From Mycolicibacterium sarraceniae (lineage in GTDB: Bacteria; Actinomycetota; Actinomycetes; Mycobacteriales; Mycobacteriaceae), in NCBI RefSeq assembly GCF_010731875.1, contig NZ_AP022595.1, forward strand, positions 930,001-994,000: a DNA stretch of 64,000 nt. Direction: 5' to 3'. This document shows positions 45,846-54,724 of the stretch, piece by piece (the stretch's first letter is position 1; every line of letters begins with the position of its first letter). The notes under the pieces are model-generated. The model was not told where the DNA came from. It made no database searches and was given only the letters and a program-made list of their open reading frames with translations. The position numbers were made by a program, and so were the translations under genes.

Positions 45846-46877
45846 CTACAAGAGGGCCGCAGCCTCTTGTATCTGTTCGGGGGTGCGAGCGCCGATGACC
45901 ATCATGGTGACGCCGGCGGCTTCCCAGGCGACGATCTGTTTGCGCACGTAGTCGATGTCGCCGACGATCGCCGAGTCGTCGACGAGTTCGTCGGGAACGG
46001 CCTTGGCCGCATCGTCTTTGCGATCTGAGCGGAACAGTCGGGTGACCTCGTCGACGACGTCGGAGTAGCCCATCCGGCGGTAGACATCGGCGTGGAAGTT
46101 GGTGTCTTCGGCGCCCATTCCGCCCATGTAGAGCGCCAGGTGCGGCTTGATCAGTTCCAGGATCGAGGCCCGGTCATCGGTGACCACCACCTGCGCGGTG
46201 GCACAGATCTCAAAGTCTTCCCGGGAGCGGCGGGCACCGGGACGGGCGAATCCTTCATCGAGCCACTCGTTGTACATCGGGGCCAGGCGTGGCGAGTAGA
46301 AGATCGGCAGCCAGCCATCGCAGATCTCGGCGGCCAGCGCGACGTTCTTGGGGCCTTCGGCGCCGAGCATGATCGGGATATCGGCGCGCAACGGGTGCAC
46401 GATCGGCTTCAGCGGCTTGCCCAGCCCGGTGGTGCCCTCCCCGCTCAACGGCAGCGGGTAGTGCGGGCCGGCACTGGTGACCGGGGCTTGCCGTGCCCAG
46501 ACCTGGCGGATCACGTCGATGTATTCGCGGGTCCGCGCCAACGGTTTGGGGAAGCGCTGCCCGTACCAGCCCTCCACGACCTGCGGGCCCGACACCCCCA
46601 GGCCGAGGATGTGGCGGCCGCCGGAGAGATGGTCCAGCGTCAGCGACGCCATCGCGCACGCGGTTGGGGTCCGTGCCGAGAGTTGCACCACCGAAGTGCC
46701 CAGCCGCATCCGGCTGGTTTCACGGCCCCACCACGCCAGCGGCGTGAAGGCATCCGAGCCCCACGCCTCGGCGGTGAACACCGTGTCATAGCCGGCCTCC
46801 TCGGCCACCGCCACCAACTCCGCATGATTCGTCGGAGGCTGTGCGCTCCAATAGCCAAGTTGCAGACCCAGCTTCAT
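45846..46877 (-). CDS. F420-dependent LLM-family oxidoreductase (Rv3520c)
   Basis: A 343-residue luciferase-like protein with MKLGLQLGYWSAQPPTNHAE, GTSVVQLSARTPTACAM and GLGVSGPQVVEGW, typical of coenzyme F420-dependent enzymes. ATG 46877 is preferred, with AAAGGCGG upstream; the longer reading overlaps the divergent promoter. It matches Rv3520c. It shares the KstR-controlled divergent promoter with the Rv3521-like gene. The reaction is unknown; reduction or oxidation of a steroid intermediate is likely. Confidence 0.9.
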   Translation of the reverse strand: MKLGLQLGYWSAQPPTNHAELVAVAEEAGYDTVFTAEAWGSDAFTPLAWWGRETSRMRLGTSVVQLSARTPTACAMASLTLDHLSGGRHILGLGVSGPQVVEGWYGQRFPKPLARTREYIDVIRQVWARQAPVTSAGPHYPLPLSGEGTTGLGKPLKPIVHPLRADIPIMLGAEGPKNVALAAEICDGWLPIFYSPRLAPMYNEWLDEGFARPGARRSREDFEICATAQVVVTDDRASILELIKPHLALYMGGMGAEDTNFHADVYRRMGYSDVVDEVTRLFRSDRKDDAAKAVPDELVDDSAIVGDIDYVRKQIVAWEAAGVTMMVIGARTPEQIQEAAALL

Positions 46878-46921
46878 CGGTGCCGCCTTTCTGTCCGGGA
46901 CAAGGTCCTTGCCACGTTTCT

Positions 46922-46935
46922 TAGAACCTGTTCTA
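46922..46935. promoter_or_regulatory. KstR operator between Rv3520c- and Rv3521-like genes
   Basis: TAGAACCTGTTCTA fits the consensus exactly and is a full palindrome apart from the centre. It ends 9 bases before the GTG at 46945 and lies 45 bases from the ATG at 46877. Confidence 0.87.
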
Positions 46936-46944
46936 CTCGATGCT

Positions 46945-47937
46945 GTGACCACCAGCCAAAGCAGCCCGGTGCAGATCGACGCGCATCAGAAGCCCCTTTC
47001 GGCACCGCTGAAGCTGTCATTCGACTACACCCGTTCAGTCGGACCTCTCCTTGGCCAGTTCTTCACCGCCCTGCGCGGGCGACGCATCCTGGGCGTCCGC
47101 GGCTCGGACGGACGCGTGCTCGTACCGCCCGCTGAGTATGACCCCGTGGACTATGCGCCGCTAACAGAGGTGGTGCCGGTCGCCAGCGTCGGGACGGTGC
47201 TGTCGTGGACGTGGCAGTCCGAGCCGCTCGAAGGACAGCCGCTGGACAAGCCATTCGCCTGGGCGCTGATCAAACTCGACGGCGCGGACACCGGGCTTCT
47301 CCATGCGGTCGCCGCGGACTCGTCCGACGCGATCAGCACCGGCGCACGAGTGCACGCGCACTGGGTCGACGAGCCGGTCGGCGCGATCACCGATATCGCG
47401 TATTTCGAGCTTGGAGACGAGCCCGAGCCGGTGCCCGATGATGTCGACGACCGCGAGCCGGTGACCATCCTCGTCTCGCCCAGCAGCATCGAAATCCAGC
47501 ACACCGCATCACGTCCGGAGAGCGCGTTCCTGCGCGGACTCGAAGACGGCAAGCTGCTCGGCGCTCGCACCGGAGCCAACGGCAAGGTGTACTTCCCGCC
47601 GAGGGAGGCCGATCCGGCCACCGGCCTCGAGTTGGACACCCTCCTGGAGCTGCCGGATGTCGGCACCGTCACCACGTTCGCCATCATCAACATCCCGTTC
47701 GCGGGCCAGCGCATCAAGCCGCCGTACGTCGCGGCCTATGTGCTGCTCGACGGCGCCGATATCCCTTTCCTGCACCTGATTCAGGAGATCGACATCGCCG
47801 ACGTGCGGATGGGAATGCGAGTGCAGGCCGTGTGGAAGCCTCGCGAGGAATGGGGGCTCGGCATCGACAACATCGAGTACTTCAAGCCCACCGGCGGACC
47901 CGACGCCGACTACGACACCTACAAGCATCACCTCTAA
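46945..47937 (+). CDS. Duplicated OB-fold (DUF35-type) thiolase partner (Rv3521)
   Basis: A 330-residue protein with two related halves. Each has a helix/hairpin (FFTALRGRRILGVRGSDGRV; FLRGLEDGKLLGARTGANGK), then VPPAEYDP or FPPREADP, then an OB-fold ending in a HxxxxVDxADxxxG-like segment. The zinc-ribbon cysteines of DUF35 proteins are absent. Such proteins pair with thiolase-like partners, here Ltp4 and Ltp3 immediately downstream. GTG 46945 starts 10 bases after the KstR site, so the leader is minimal. A role in side-chain retro-aldol or thiolytic cleavage is inferred. Confidence 0.87.
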   Translation: MTTSQSSPVQIDAHQKPLSAPLKLSFDYTRSVGPLLGQFFTALRGRRILGVRGSDGRVLVPPAEYDPVDYAPLTEVVPVASVGTVLSWTWQSEPLEGQPLDKPFAWALIKLDGADTGLLHAVAADSSDAISTGARVHAHWVDEPVGAITDIAYFELGDEPEPVPDDVDDREPVTILVSPSSIEIQHTASRPESAFLRGLEDGKLLGARTGANGKVYFPPREADPATGLELDTLLELPDVGTVTTFAIINIPFAGQRIKPPYVAAYVLLDGADIPFLHLIQEIDIADVRMGMRVQAVWKPREEWGLGIDNIEYFKPTGGPDADYDTYKHHL

Positions 47938-47950
47938 AGGGACTCGCCAC

Positions 47951-49015
47951 ATGACTTTTCGCGATGTAGCGGTCGTCGGCTTCGCCCATGCGCCGCATGT
48001 CCGACGCAGCAACGGCACCACCAACGGTGTCGAGATGCTGATGCCGTGTTTCCATCGGCTTTACGAGGAACTCGGACTACAGCAGACCGATATCGGCTTC
48101 TGGTGCTCAGGCTCCTCGGACTACCTTGCCGGCCGCGCCTTTTCGTTCATCTCAGCGATCGACTCAATCGGGGCGATTCCCCCGATCAACGAGTCGCATG
48201 TCGAGATGGACGCGGCATGGGCTCTCTATGAGGCCTACATCAAGATCCTGACCGGCCAGGTCGACACCGCGCTGGTGTACGGCTTCGGTAAGCCGTCGGC
48301 GGGCACGCTTCGCCGGGTACTCGCGCTACAGACCGATCCGTACACGGTCGCCCCCCTGTGGCCCGACTCGGTGTCAATGGCCGGCCTGCAGGCCCGCCTC
48401 GGCCTCGACTCGGGCAAGTGGACCGCCGAGGAGATGGCGCAGGTGGCCTTGGACGCCTACGCCGCCGGAGGCCGCACCGACCAAGAAGAGGTCACCGGTA
48501 CCATTGACGAGCTGCTGTCGCGGCCGTACTTCACAGACCCGTTGCGGCACCACGATATTGCGCCGATCACCGATGGCGCGTCAGCGATCATCCTCGCCGC
48601 CGGCGACACGGCCCGCGAGCTTCGGGAGAACCCGGCCTGGATCACCGGCATCGAGCACCGCATCGAGACGCCGGTACTCGGCGCGCGCGACCTGACCACG
48701 TCGCCGTCCACCGCGGCCTCGGCTACGGCGGCGACCCGCGGTGATACCAGCTCGATCGAGATCGCCGAGCTGTACGCACCGTTCAGCCATCAGCAGCTAA
48801 TCCTGACCGAGGCGATCGGCCTGCCCGCGTCGACGAAGATCAACCCCTCAGGGGGCGCGCTGGCGGCCAACCCGATGTTCTCGGCCGGCCTGGAGCGGAT
48901 CGGTTGCGCCGCCCAGCACATCTTCTCTCGTTCGGCGGGCCGCGTGCTTGCGCACGCCACCAGCGGCCCTGCGCTGCAACAGAATCTCGTCGCAGTCCTG
49001 GAGGGCAAGAACTGA
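47951..49015 (+). CDS. ltp4: Thiolase-like lipid-transfer protein Ltp4
   Basis: A 354-residue thiolase-fold protein of the SCP-x/Ltp group, matching Rv3522. Segments HVEMDAAWALYEAYIKILTG, PITDGASAIILAAG and KINPSGGALAANPMFSAGLE mark the fold. It starts 13 bases after the OB-fold gene and overlaps ltp3 by one base (TGATG). It probably forms a complex with Ltp3 and the OB-fold protein to cleave a steroid side-chain CoA ester. The precise reaction is not proven. Confidence 0.88.
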   Translation: MTFRDVAVVGFAHAPHVRRSNGTTNGVEMLMPCFHRLYEELGLQQTDIGFWCSGSSDYLAGRAFSFISAIDSIGAIPPINESHVEMDAAWALYEAYIKILTGQVDTALVYGFGKPSAGTLRRVLALQTDPYTVAPLWPDSVSMAGLQARLGLDSGKWTAEEMAQVALDAYAAGGRTDQEEVTGTIDELLSRPYFTDPLRHHDIAPITDGASAIILAAGDTARELRENPAWITGIEHRIETPVLGARDLTTSPSTAASATAATRGDTSSIEIAELYAPFSHQQLILTEAIGLPASTKINPSGGALAANPMFSAGLERIGCAAQHIFSRSAGRVLAHATSGPALQQNLVAVLEGKN

Positions 49016-50193
49016 TGAGCAAGAAGCTAGCCGCAGTCCTGGGCACCGGGCAGACGAAGTACGTCGCCAAGCGCAAGGACGTCTCGATGAACGGCCTCGT
49101 GCGCGAAGCGATCGACCGGGCACTTGCGGACTCGGGCTCCACGTTCGATGACATCGACGCCGTCGTCGTCGGCAAGGCGCCCGACTTCTTCGAGGGCGTG
49201 ATGATGCCCGAGCTGTTCATGGCTGATGCCGTCGGCGCGACCGGCAAGCCGCTGATCCGCGTGCACACCGCGGGGTCGGTCGGCGGGTCCACCGCGATCG
49301 TCGCCGCCAGCCTGGTGCAATCCGGCAAGTACAAGCGCGTGCTGACGATGGCGTGGGAGAAGCAGTCCGAATCGAATGCCATGTGGGCGTTGAGCATTCC
49401 GGTGCCGTTCACCAAACCGGTCGGCGCGGGGGCCGGTGGCTACTTCGCACCGCACGTGCGGGCCTACATTCGCCGGTCGGGCGCTCCGACTCATATCGGC
49501 GCGATCGTGGCCGTCAAGGACCGACTCAACGGTGCAAAAAACCCGCTGGCGCATCTGCACCAGCCCGATATCACCGTTGAGAAGGTGATGGAGTCCCCGA
49601 TGCTGTGGGATCCGATCCGCTACGACGAGACCTGCCCGTCCTCGGACGGTGCGGCAGCCATGGTGATCGGTGACGAGGAAGCCGCCGAGGCCCATCTGGC
49701 CGCGGGGAATCCCGTCGCCTGGATCCACGCGACCGCGCTACGCACCGAGCCATTGGCCTACGCCGGGCGCGACCAGGTCAATCCGCAAGCCAGCCGGGAT
49801 GCGGCCGCGGCCTTGTGGAAAGACGCCGGAATCGAAAGCCCGATCGATGAGATCGATGTGGCCGAGGTGTACGTCCCGTTCTCTTGGTACGAGCCGATGT
49901 GGCTGGAAAGCCTGGGCTTCGCCGCCGAGGGCGACGGCTGGAAGCTCACCGAGGCCGGCGAGACGGCGATCGGTGGACGGATCCCGTTCAACCCCTCCGG
50001 TGGTGTGTTGAGCTCCAATCCGATTGGCGCATCGGGGATGATCCGGTTCGCCGAGTCCGCGATCCAGGTGATGGGCAAAGCCGGCGACCATCAGGTCGAG
50101 GGTGCGCGCAAGGCGCTCGGCCACGCATACGGCGGCGGCGCGCAGTACTTCTCGATGTGGGTTGTCGGCTCGGATAAGCCAGCCACCACATGA
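49015..50193 (+). CDS. ltp3: Thiolase-like lipid-transfer protein Ltp3
   Basis: A 392-residue thiolase-fold protein, matching Rv3523. It has VGKAPDFFEGVMMPELF, RVHTAGSVGGSTAIVAA where classical thiolases have the nucleophilic cysteine (none here), SSDGAAAMVIGDEEAA and NPSGGVLSSNPIGASG, then HAYGGGAQYF. The lack of a cysteine nucleophile suggests aldolase-type rather than Claisen chemistry. It overlaps ltp4 and the downstream LLM gene, so all are translated together. Confidence 0.9.
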   Translation: MSKKLAAVLGTGQTKYVAKRKDVSMNGLVREAIDRALADSGSTFDDIDAVVVGKAPDFFEGVMMPELFMADAVGATGKPLIRVHTAGSVGGSTAIVAASLVQSGKYKRVLTMAWEKQSESNAMWALSIPVPFTKPVGAGAGGYFAPHVRAYIRRSGAPTHIGAIVAVKDRLNGAKNPLAHLHQPDITVEKVMESPMLWDPIRYDETCPSSDGAAAMVIGDEEAAEAHLAAGNPVAWIHATALRTEPLAYAGRDQVNPQASRDAAAALWKDAGIESPIDEIDVAEVYVPFSWYEPMWLESLGFAAEGDGWKLTEAGETAIGGRIPFNPSGGVLSSNPIGASGMIRFAESAIQVMGKAGDHQVEGARKALGHAYGGGAQYFSMWVVGSDKPATT

Positions 50194-51077
50194 CGAAGAT
50201 GCAGTACACGATCAGCATCGCGTTCAGCCCACTCGACCAGCTCATCGAAATCGCTAAGGCCGCAGAGGAACTCGGCTTCGATAACATCGCGTTGCCGGAC
50301 TCGATCTTCTATTTCGAGAAGCAGTCCGTCGACTACCCCTACACCGCCGACGGCAAGCGGATGTTCGACGAGACCTCGCCGTGGGTCGACCCGTTGATCC
50401 TCGCGGGTGCGCTGGGTGCGGTGACGTCGAAGCTGCGCTTCTACACCAACGTGATGAAGCTCGGGTCGCGCAATCCGCTGTTGCTGGCCCGCCAGGTTGG
50501 TTCGGTGGCGAACCTGACCAACAACCGGTTCGGCTTCGGCGTCGGAATCGGCTGGGCTCCCGAGGAATTCGAGTGGTGTGGGGTTCCCTACGCCAAGCGC
50601 GGCAAGCGCGTCGACGAGATGATCGACGTCATCAAGCTGGTACTCGCCGGCGGCATGGTCGAGCATCACGGCGAGTTCTACGATTTCGACCGGCTGCAGA
50701 TGAGCCCCGCCCCGTCCACGTCAGTGCCGTTCTACGTCGGCGGGCACACCGATGTCGCGCTCAAGCGCGCCGTCCGGATCGGCGACGGCTGGACCAGCGC
50801 GATGATGACGTGCGATCAATTGGGCGAGACCATCGGTCAGCTCAAGAAGATGCTTGCCGACGCAGGCCGCGCCGACGACCCCTTCGAGTACCAGGCCGTG
50901 TGCATCGACAAGTTCGGTGTCGACGGTCACCGCGACCTGGTCGCGGCCGGTGTCACCGACTACATCGGTATTCCGTGGGTGTTCGAGGGCCTGCCCTTCG
51001 ACGCGCCGGTGGACAAGAAGATCGACTCGATGAAGCGCTTCGCCGACACCTACATCCACTCGGGTTGGCAAGACTGA
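50190..51077 (+). CDS. LLM-class F420-dependent oxidoreductase
   Basis: A 295-residue luciferase-like protein. It has LGFDNIALPDSIFYFEKQ, LRFYTNVMKLGSRNP and GVGIGWAPEEFEWCGVPYAK, matching the TIGR03619-type F420 group. It is different from the LLM protein at 45846 and has no counterpart that I recall between ltp3 and kshA in M. tuberculosis. The start overlaps the ltp3 stop (ATGA), so it works in the same operon. The substrate is unknown. Confidence 0.87.
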   Translation: MTKMQYTISIAFSPLDQLIEIAKAAEELGFDNIALPDSIFYFEKQSVDYPYTADGKRMFDETSPWVDPLILAGALGAVTSKLRFYTNVMKLGSRNPLLLARQVGSVANLTNNRFGFGVGIGWAPEEFEWCGVPYAKRGKRVDEMIDVIKLVLAGGMVEHHGEFYDFDRLQMSPAPSTSVPFYVGGHTDVALKRAVRIGDGWTSAMMTCDQLGETIGQLKKMLADAGRADDPFEYQAVCIDKFGVDGHRDLVAAGVTDYIGIPWVFEGLPFDAPVDKKIDSMKRFADTYIHSGWQD

Positions 51078-51090
51078 TGGCGGCAGGGTG

Positions 51091-51492
51091 ATGAGCACGC
51101 CGGCGCACGAAGCGGGACGGCGCTCACGCGAGGCCGCGATGGCCGGCGACAAAGAGACCTGGCTGTCGGTGTTCGCCCACGACGCTGTCATCGAAGATCC
51201 CATCGGCCCTTCGCATTTCGATCCCGAGGGCACGGGCCACCGCGGCAAGGAGGCGATCGCCAAGTTCTACGACATGGCGATCGCCCCGAGCAAGCTCGTC
51301 TTCAATTTCGAGAAGACCTATCAGTGCGGTGACGAAGAAGCCAACGTCGGACACATCGTCATCGAGTCCAGCGGCTACCGGGTGGTCGCCGAGGGTGTGT
51401 TCACCTACCGGGTCAACGCGCAGGGCAAGATCGTCGCGCTGCGGGCTTACTGGGAACTCGACAAGGCCGCCGCGAGCGCGACCAAGATCTAA
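51091..51492 (+). CDS. NTF2-fold, ketosteroid isomerase-like protein
   Basis: A 133-residue protein with AVIEDPIGPSHFDPEGTG, GKEAIAKFYDMAI and FTYRVNAQGKIVALRAYW. It is clearly paralogous to the Rv0760c-like protein at 13691-14122. It lies 13 bases after the LLM gene, in the same operon. A role in isomerising or binding a steroid intermediate is likely. GTG 51088 is an alternative start. Confidence 0.82.
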   Translation: MSTPAHEAGRRSREAAMAGDKETWLSVFAHDAVIEDPIGPSHFDPEGTGHRGKEAIAKFYDMAIAPSKLVFNFEKTYQCGDEEANVGHIVIESSGYRVVAEGVFTYRVNAQGKIVALRAYWELDKAAASATKI

Positions 51493-51569
51493 GTCGCGCC
51501 CAGGCTGTTGTCGTCGACACGAAGTGCGAGTGGCGGTGTCGACACTCACAGGCTCGCGAGTGACCCTCG

Positions 51570-51854
51570 TCAGATCTCCAGGATCTCGTGGAAGCCCATC
51601 CGGTAACGCTGGGCGAGATCCTGGTACGCCTTCGGGTTGAGGTTCACCCAGACTTCGGCGCCAGTCCCGGCGATCGTTCCCTTGACCTTCGCCGGCGACC
51701 CGGTGACCAGAACCTCGTCGGGGATAGGGGTGCCACCGACCACCAGCGAGTGCGCGGCAATCATGCTGCGGGCCCCGATGAGCACCGCCGTCGGCGCGAC
51801 GAACGCGGTGGGATCGACCCGCGGTGACCGTCCCTCGAACGAATACATCGCCAT
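51570..51854 (-). pseudogene. Gamma-carbonic anhydrase-like gene with internal deletion (Rv3525c)
   Basis: The N-terminus MAMYSFEGRSPRVDPTAFVA and the C-terminus (MIAAHSLVVGGTPIPDEVLV, then AGTGAEVWVNLNPKAY) match Rv3525c (174 residues). About 80 residues between LIG and AR are missing in frame, leaving 94. The lost part contains most of the left-handed beta-helix and the zinc-binding histidines, so activity is very unlikely. It is probably a decaying gene that still has an open frame. Confidence 0.8.
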
Positions 51855-51930
51855 CGTTGACACATACCGCAATTGCGGAAGGTAATCCCCAGGTAAAGCC
51901 GCTGAAGATTGCGCGATGAGACAGTAAAAC

Positions 51931-51944
51931 TGTAACGTGTTCTA
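51931..51944. promoter_or_regulatory. KstR operator upstream of kshA
   Basis: TGTAACGTGTTCTA fits the consensus exactly and ends 28 bases before the kshA start. A second half-site (TTAGAAC) follows at once. It would also face the carbonic-anhydrase-like gene on the other side. Confidence 0.87.
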
Positions 51945-51972
51945 GTTAGAACCTACGAGTGGAGGCATGAGG

Positions 51973-53112
51973 GTGACTACCGGCATTCGCGAGATCGACA
52001 CCGGGACCCTGCCAGACCGGTACGCCCGGGGCTGGCACTGCCTGGGTCCGGTGACCAGTTATGTGGACGGCAAGCCACACCCGATCGATGCATTCGGGAC
52101 GAAATTGGTGGTCTTCGCCGATTCCCAGGGCGCGGTCCATGTCCTGGACGCCTACTGCCGTCACATGGGTGGCGACCTCTCTCAGGGCACCGTCAAGGAC
52201 GATGCCCTGGCGTGCCCGTTCCACGACTGGCGCTGGGGCGGCGACGGCCGCTGCCGCCTGGTGCCCTACGCCAAGCGCACCCCCAAGCTGGCCCGCACCC
52301 GTTCCTGGGAGACCGACGTGCGCAACGGTCTGCTGTTCGTCTGGCATGACCACGAGGGCAATCCGCCGCAGCCCGAGGTGCAGATTCCGGAGATCCCGGA
52401 GTACACCAGCGGTGAGTGGACCGAGTGGAAGTGGAACTCGATGCTGATCGAAGGCTCCAACTGCCGCGAGATCGTCGACAACGTCACCGATATGGCGCAT
52501 TTCTTCTACATCCACTTCGGCTTGCCGACGTACTTCAAGAACGTCTTCGAGGGCCACATCGCCTCGCAGTACCTGCACAACGTCGGCCGGCCCGATGTCA
52601 CGGTCGGCGGTTCGGCTTACTCCGACTCCCACCTGGACTCGGAGGCCTCGTACTTCGGGCCGTCGTTCATGATCAACTGGCTGCACAACAACTACCACGG
52701 CTTCAAGGCCGAGTCGATCCTGATCAACTGCCACTACCCGGTGACGCAGGATTCGTTCATGCTGCAGTGGGGTGTGATCGTCGAAAAGCCCAAGGGCATG
52801 GACGATTCCATGAGCGACAAGCTCTCGGATGCGATGACCGTCGGCGTCAGCACGGGCTTCCTGCAGGACGTCGAGATCTGGAAGCACAAGACCCGCATCG
52901 ACAATCCGCTGCTCGTCGAGGAAGACGGCGCGGTCTACCAGATGCGCCGGTGGTATCAGCAGTTCTATGTGGACGTCGCCGATATTTCCCCGGACATGAC
53001 CGACCGGTTCGAGCTCGAGGTCGATACCGCGCCGGCCAATGAGAAGTGGCGTGTGGAGGTTCAGGAGAACCTCCAGAAGCAGGCTGAGAAGACAGAACAG
53101 CCCGCGACATGA
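51973..53112 (+). CDS. kshA: 3-ketosteroid 9-alpha-hydroxylase, oxygenase component
   Basis: A 379-residue Rieske oxygenase. The Rieske cluster residues are C62, H64, C81 and H84 (YCRHMGG, ACPFHDW), and the mononuclear iron site is in DNVTDMAHFFYIHFG (H176, H181). KshA hydroxylates C9 of 3-ketosteroids, which with KstD opens ring B. GTG 51973 is preferred because GGAGG lies 7 bases upstream; ATG 51967 is too close to it. It overlaps the next gene. The reductase KshB is not in the window. Confidence 0.95.
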   Translation: MTTGIREIDTGTLPDRYARGWHCLGPVTSYVDGKPHPIDAFGTKLVVFADSQGAVHVLDAYCRHMGGDLSQGTVKDDALACPFHDWRWGGDGRCRLVPYAKRTPKLARTRSWETDVRNGLLFVWHDHEGNPPQPEVQIPEIPEYTSGEWTEWKWNSMLIEGSNCREIVDNVTDMAHFFYIHFGLPTYFKNVFEGHIASQYLHNVGRPDVTVGGSAYSDSHLDSEASYFGPSFMINWLHNNYHGFKAESILINCHYPVTQDSFMLQWGVIVEKPKGMDDSMSDKLSDAMTVGVSTGFLQDVEIWKHKTRIDNPLLVEEDGAVYQMRRWYQQFYVDVADISPDMTDRFELEVDTAPANEKWRVEVQENLQKQAEKTEQPAT

Positions 53113-53576
53113 CCCCCAGGGACCAGACGCCCGACGTTGACGATCTGGCGCGGTCCATGCTCGAGTTGCTCGGCGTGCACGAACACGAGCACGACGAGCC
53201 GCCCGAGCACAATGGCGGCGTTCCCGGATCGTGGTCCAAGGCACCCGATTTCGCCTCCGACCCCCAGCGCGCGGCCGCCCTGCACGAGGCCACCCGCCAG
53301 GATCGGGAGCGCTACCTGACGGCGGGTTTGGCCGATATCGACTGCCGGTACTGCCATATCGCGGTGAAGGTGAAAAAACTCGGCGCCGCACACACCGCAG
53401 TGCAGTGGAGCAGCGAATCCCAGCAGCGATGTGCCTACTTCGCCGAGATTCGTGAGGCGGGTGGGTCAAGCGCCCGCACCCGCTCGTGCCCCAGGCTGTC
53501 GGACAGCATCAAGCACGCCGTGGCAGAGGGCTGCCTGGAGGAGTACTCCAGCGCCCCCGCCCCGGGCGACGGTTAG
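53109..53576 (+). CDS. Conserved cysteine-containing protein (Rv3527)
   Basis: A 155-residue protein overlapping kshA by 4 bases. An acidic, histidine-rich N-terminal part (LLGVHEHEHDEPPEH) precedes CRYCHIAVKVKKLGAAHTAV and two later cysteines, which may bind a metal. Its position right after kshA matches Rv3527. It could assist KshA or transfer electrons; no domain is recognised. It overlaps the convergent sulphotransferase-like stop by 4 bases. Confidence 0.8.
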   Translation: MTPRDQTPDVDDLARSMLELLGVHEHEHDEPPEHNGGVPGSWSKAPDFASDPQRAAALHEATRQDRERYLTAGLADIDCRYCHIAVKVKKLGAAHTAVQWSSESQQRCAYFAEIREAGGSSARTRSCPRLSDSIKHAVAEGCLEEYSSAPAPGDG

Positions 53577-54724
53577 AGCCCGGTGAAGCTCGCCGTGACC
53601 TGCTCCTCGGTCAACCCGTAGTCGGCCAGCGAGTAGGTGTGCTTGGGCGCTCGCGGGCCCTGCTTGCTCTCCTCGTCGGTGCGCTGGATTGCCGCGCGCG
53701 CATCATCAGTCATCTCAATACCGAACTGTTCGTAGACCTTTTCCACGGCGCGGATCGGTTCGCGGATGAGCTCGAAGTAGTCCAGATCGTAGAACTGCGC
53801 CGGATTCTGCTTGGCGCGTTCCTCGTTGAACAGCCTCAAGCCGCGTGTCCAGGTCTCAAGCGAATCGGCGCCGATCACCTCGTCTGTGAAGGTGTTCGAC
53901 CAGCCTTCGGTGGTGTGCTGCGATAGCGAGCACATCGACGCCATGATCGTCTCGGCCGGCCGGTGGCACTGCACGATGAGCGCATCCGGATAGACGGCAA
54001 ACACCGCGTCCAGCGCGAACAAATGGCTGGGATTCTTGAGCACCCAACGCTTCTCGGGGTCGTTGAGCCCGATCAGCTGCAGATTTTTGCGATGCCGGGC
54101 GTATGACTTGGTCCAGTCTTGGCGAGCCAGCCACTGCGAATAGGTTGGTAGGTGAGCCAACGTCTCGTAGGACACCGAGTGCAACGACTGCCGCAACAGC
54201 TGCCAGCACTCCTCCACCTCGTCGGCCGTCATGTAGTGCAGCCCGGTGTAATCCGGGTTCTCCTGATGGGCGTGGGTGAACTGCGCATCGAGTTGCTGGA
54301 AGACCGGGTTGTCCTTCCAGGTCTCCCGCGGCGGCCGGGGTTGCGGGAACTCGGCCAGCCACAATTCCAGCCCCTGATGCCGGGGGTCGGCGGTCAGCAG
54401 CCGGTGGATCGCGGTGGTTCCAGTGCGCGGCAGCCCGGTGACGAAGATCGGTCGCTCGATCGGCACGTCGACATGTTGGGGATGCTGTTTGAACGCAGCC
54501 TCGGAAACCAGCCTGGCCACCAACGCATTTCGCACGAAGAAGCGTGACATTTTGCTGCCGAGCTCGGTGAGGTCGGCGTCGTTGCGAAACGATTCGAGCA
54601 GCACGCTCAGCGCTTCTTGGTAATTGTCATCGTCGACGCCGAAGTCGTCCAAGCCGGTCGCCTTGACGGCTGAGGCCCGTACCGACTCGACGCTGAGAAA
54701 GTCACTCGCGGTCTTTTCACCCAT
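53573..54724 (-). CDS. Sulfotransferase-family protein (Rv3529c)
   Basis: A 383-residue protein with the PAPS-binding loop PIFVTGLPRTGTTAIHRLL and the 3'-phosphate region VQCHRPAETIMASMCSL. It matches Rv3529c. Actinobacteria carry many such proteins and few are proven to transfer sulphate. The stop and start overlap the neighbouring genes, and with the SDR and Rv3531c-like genes it forms a three-gene operon read from the KstR-like site at 56692. Confidence 0.87.
   Translation of the reverse strand: MGEKTASDFLSVESVRASAVKATGLDDFGVDDDNYQEALSVLLESFRNDADLTELGSKMSRFFVRNALVARLVSEAAFKQHPQHVDVPIERPIFVTGLPRTGTTAIHRLLTADPRHQGLELWLAEFPQPRPPRETWKDNPVFQQLDAQFTHAHQENPDYTGLHYMTADEVEECWQLLRQSLHSVSYETLAHLPTYSQWLARQDWTKSYARHRKNLQLIGLNDPEKRWVLKNPSHLFALDAVFAVYPDALIVQCHRPAETIMASMCSLSQHTTEGWSNTFTDEVIGADSLETWTRGLRLFNEERAKQNPAQFYDLDYFELIREPIRAVEKVYEQFGIEMTDDARAAIQRTDEESKQGPRAPKHTYSLADYGLTEEQVTASFTGL

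Noticed and set aside
51946..53469. 507-residue minus-strand frame opposite kshA
   Set aside because: It is a high-GC shadow of kshA with no domain of its own.
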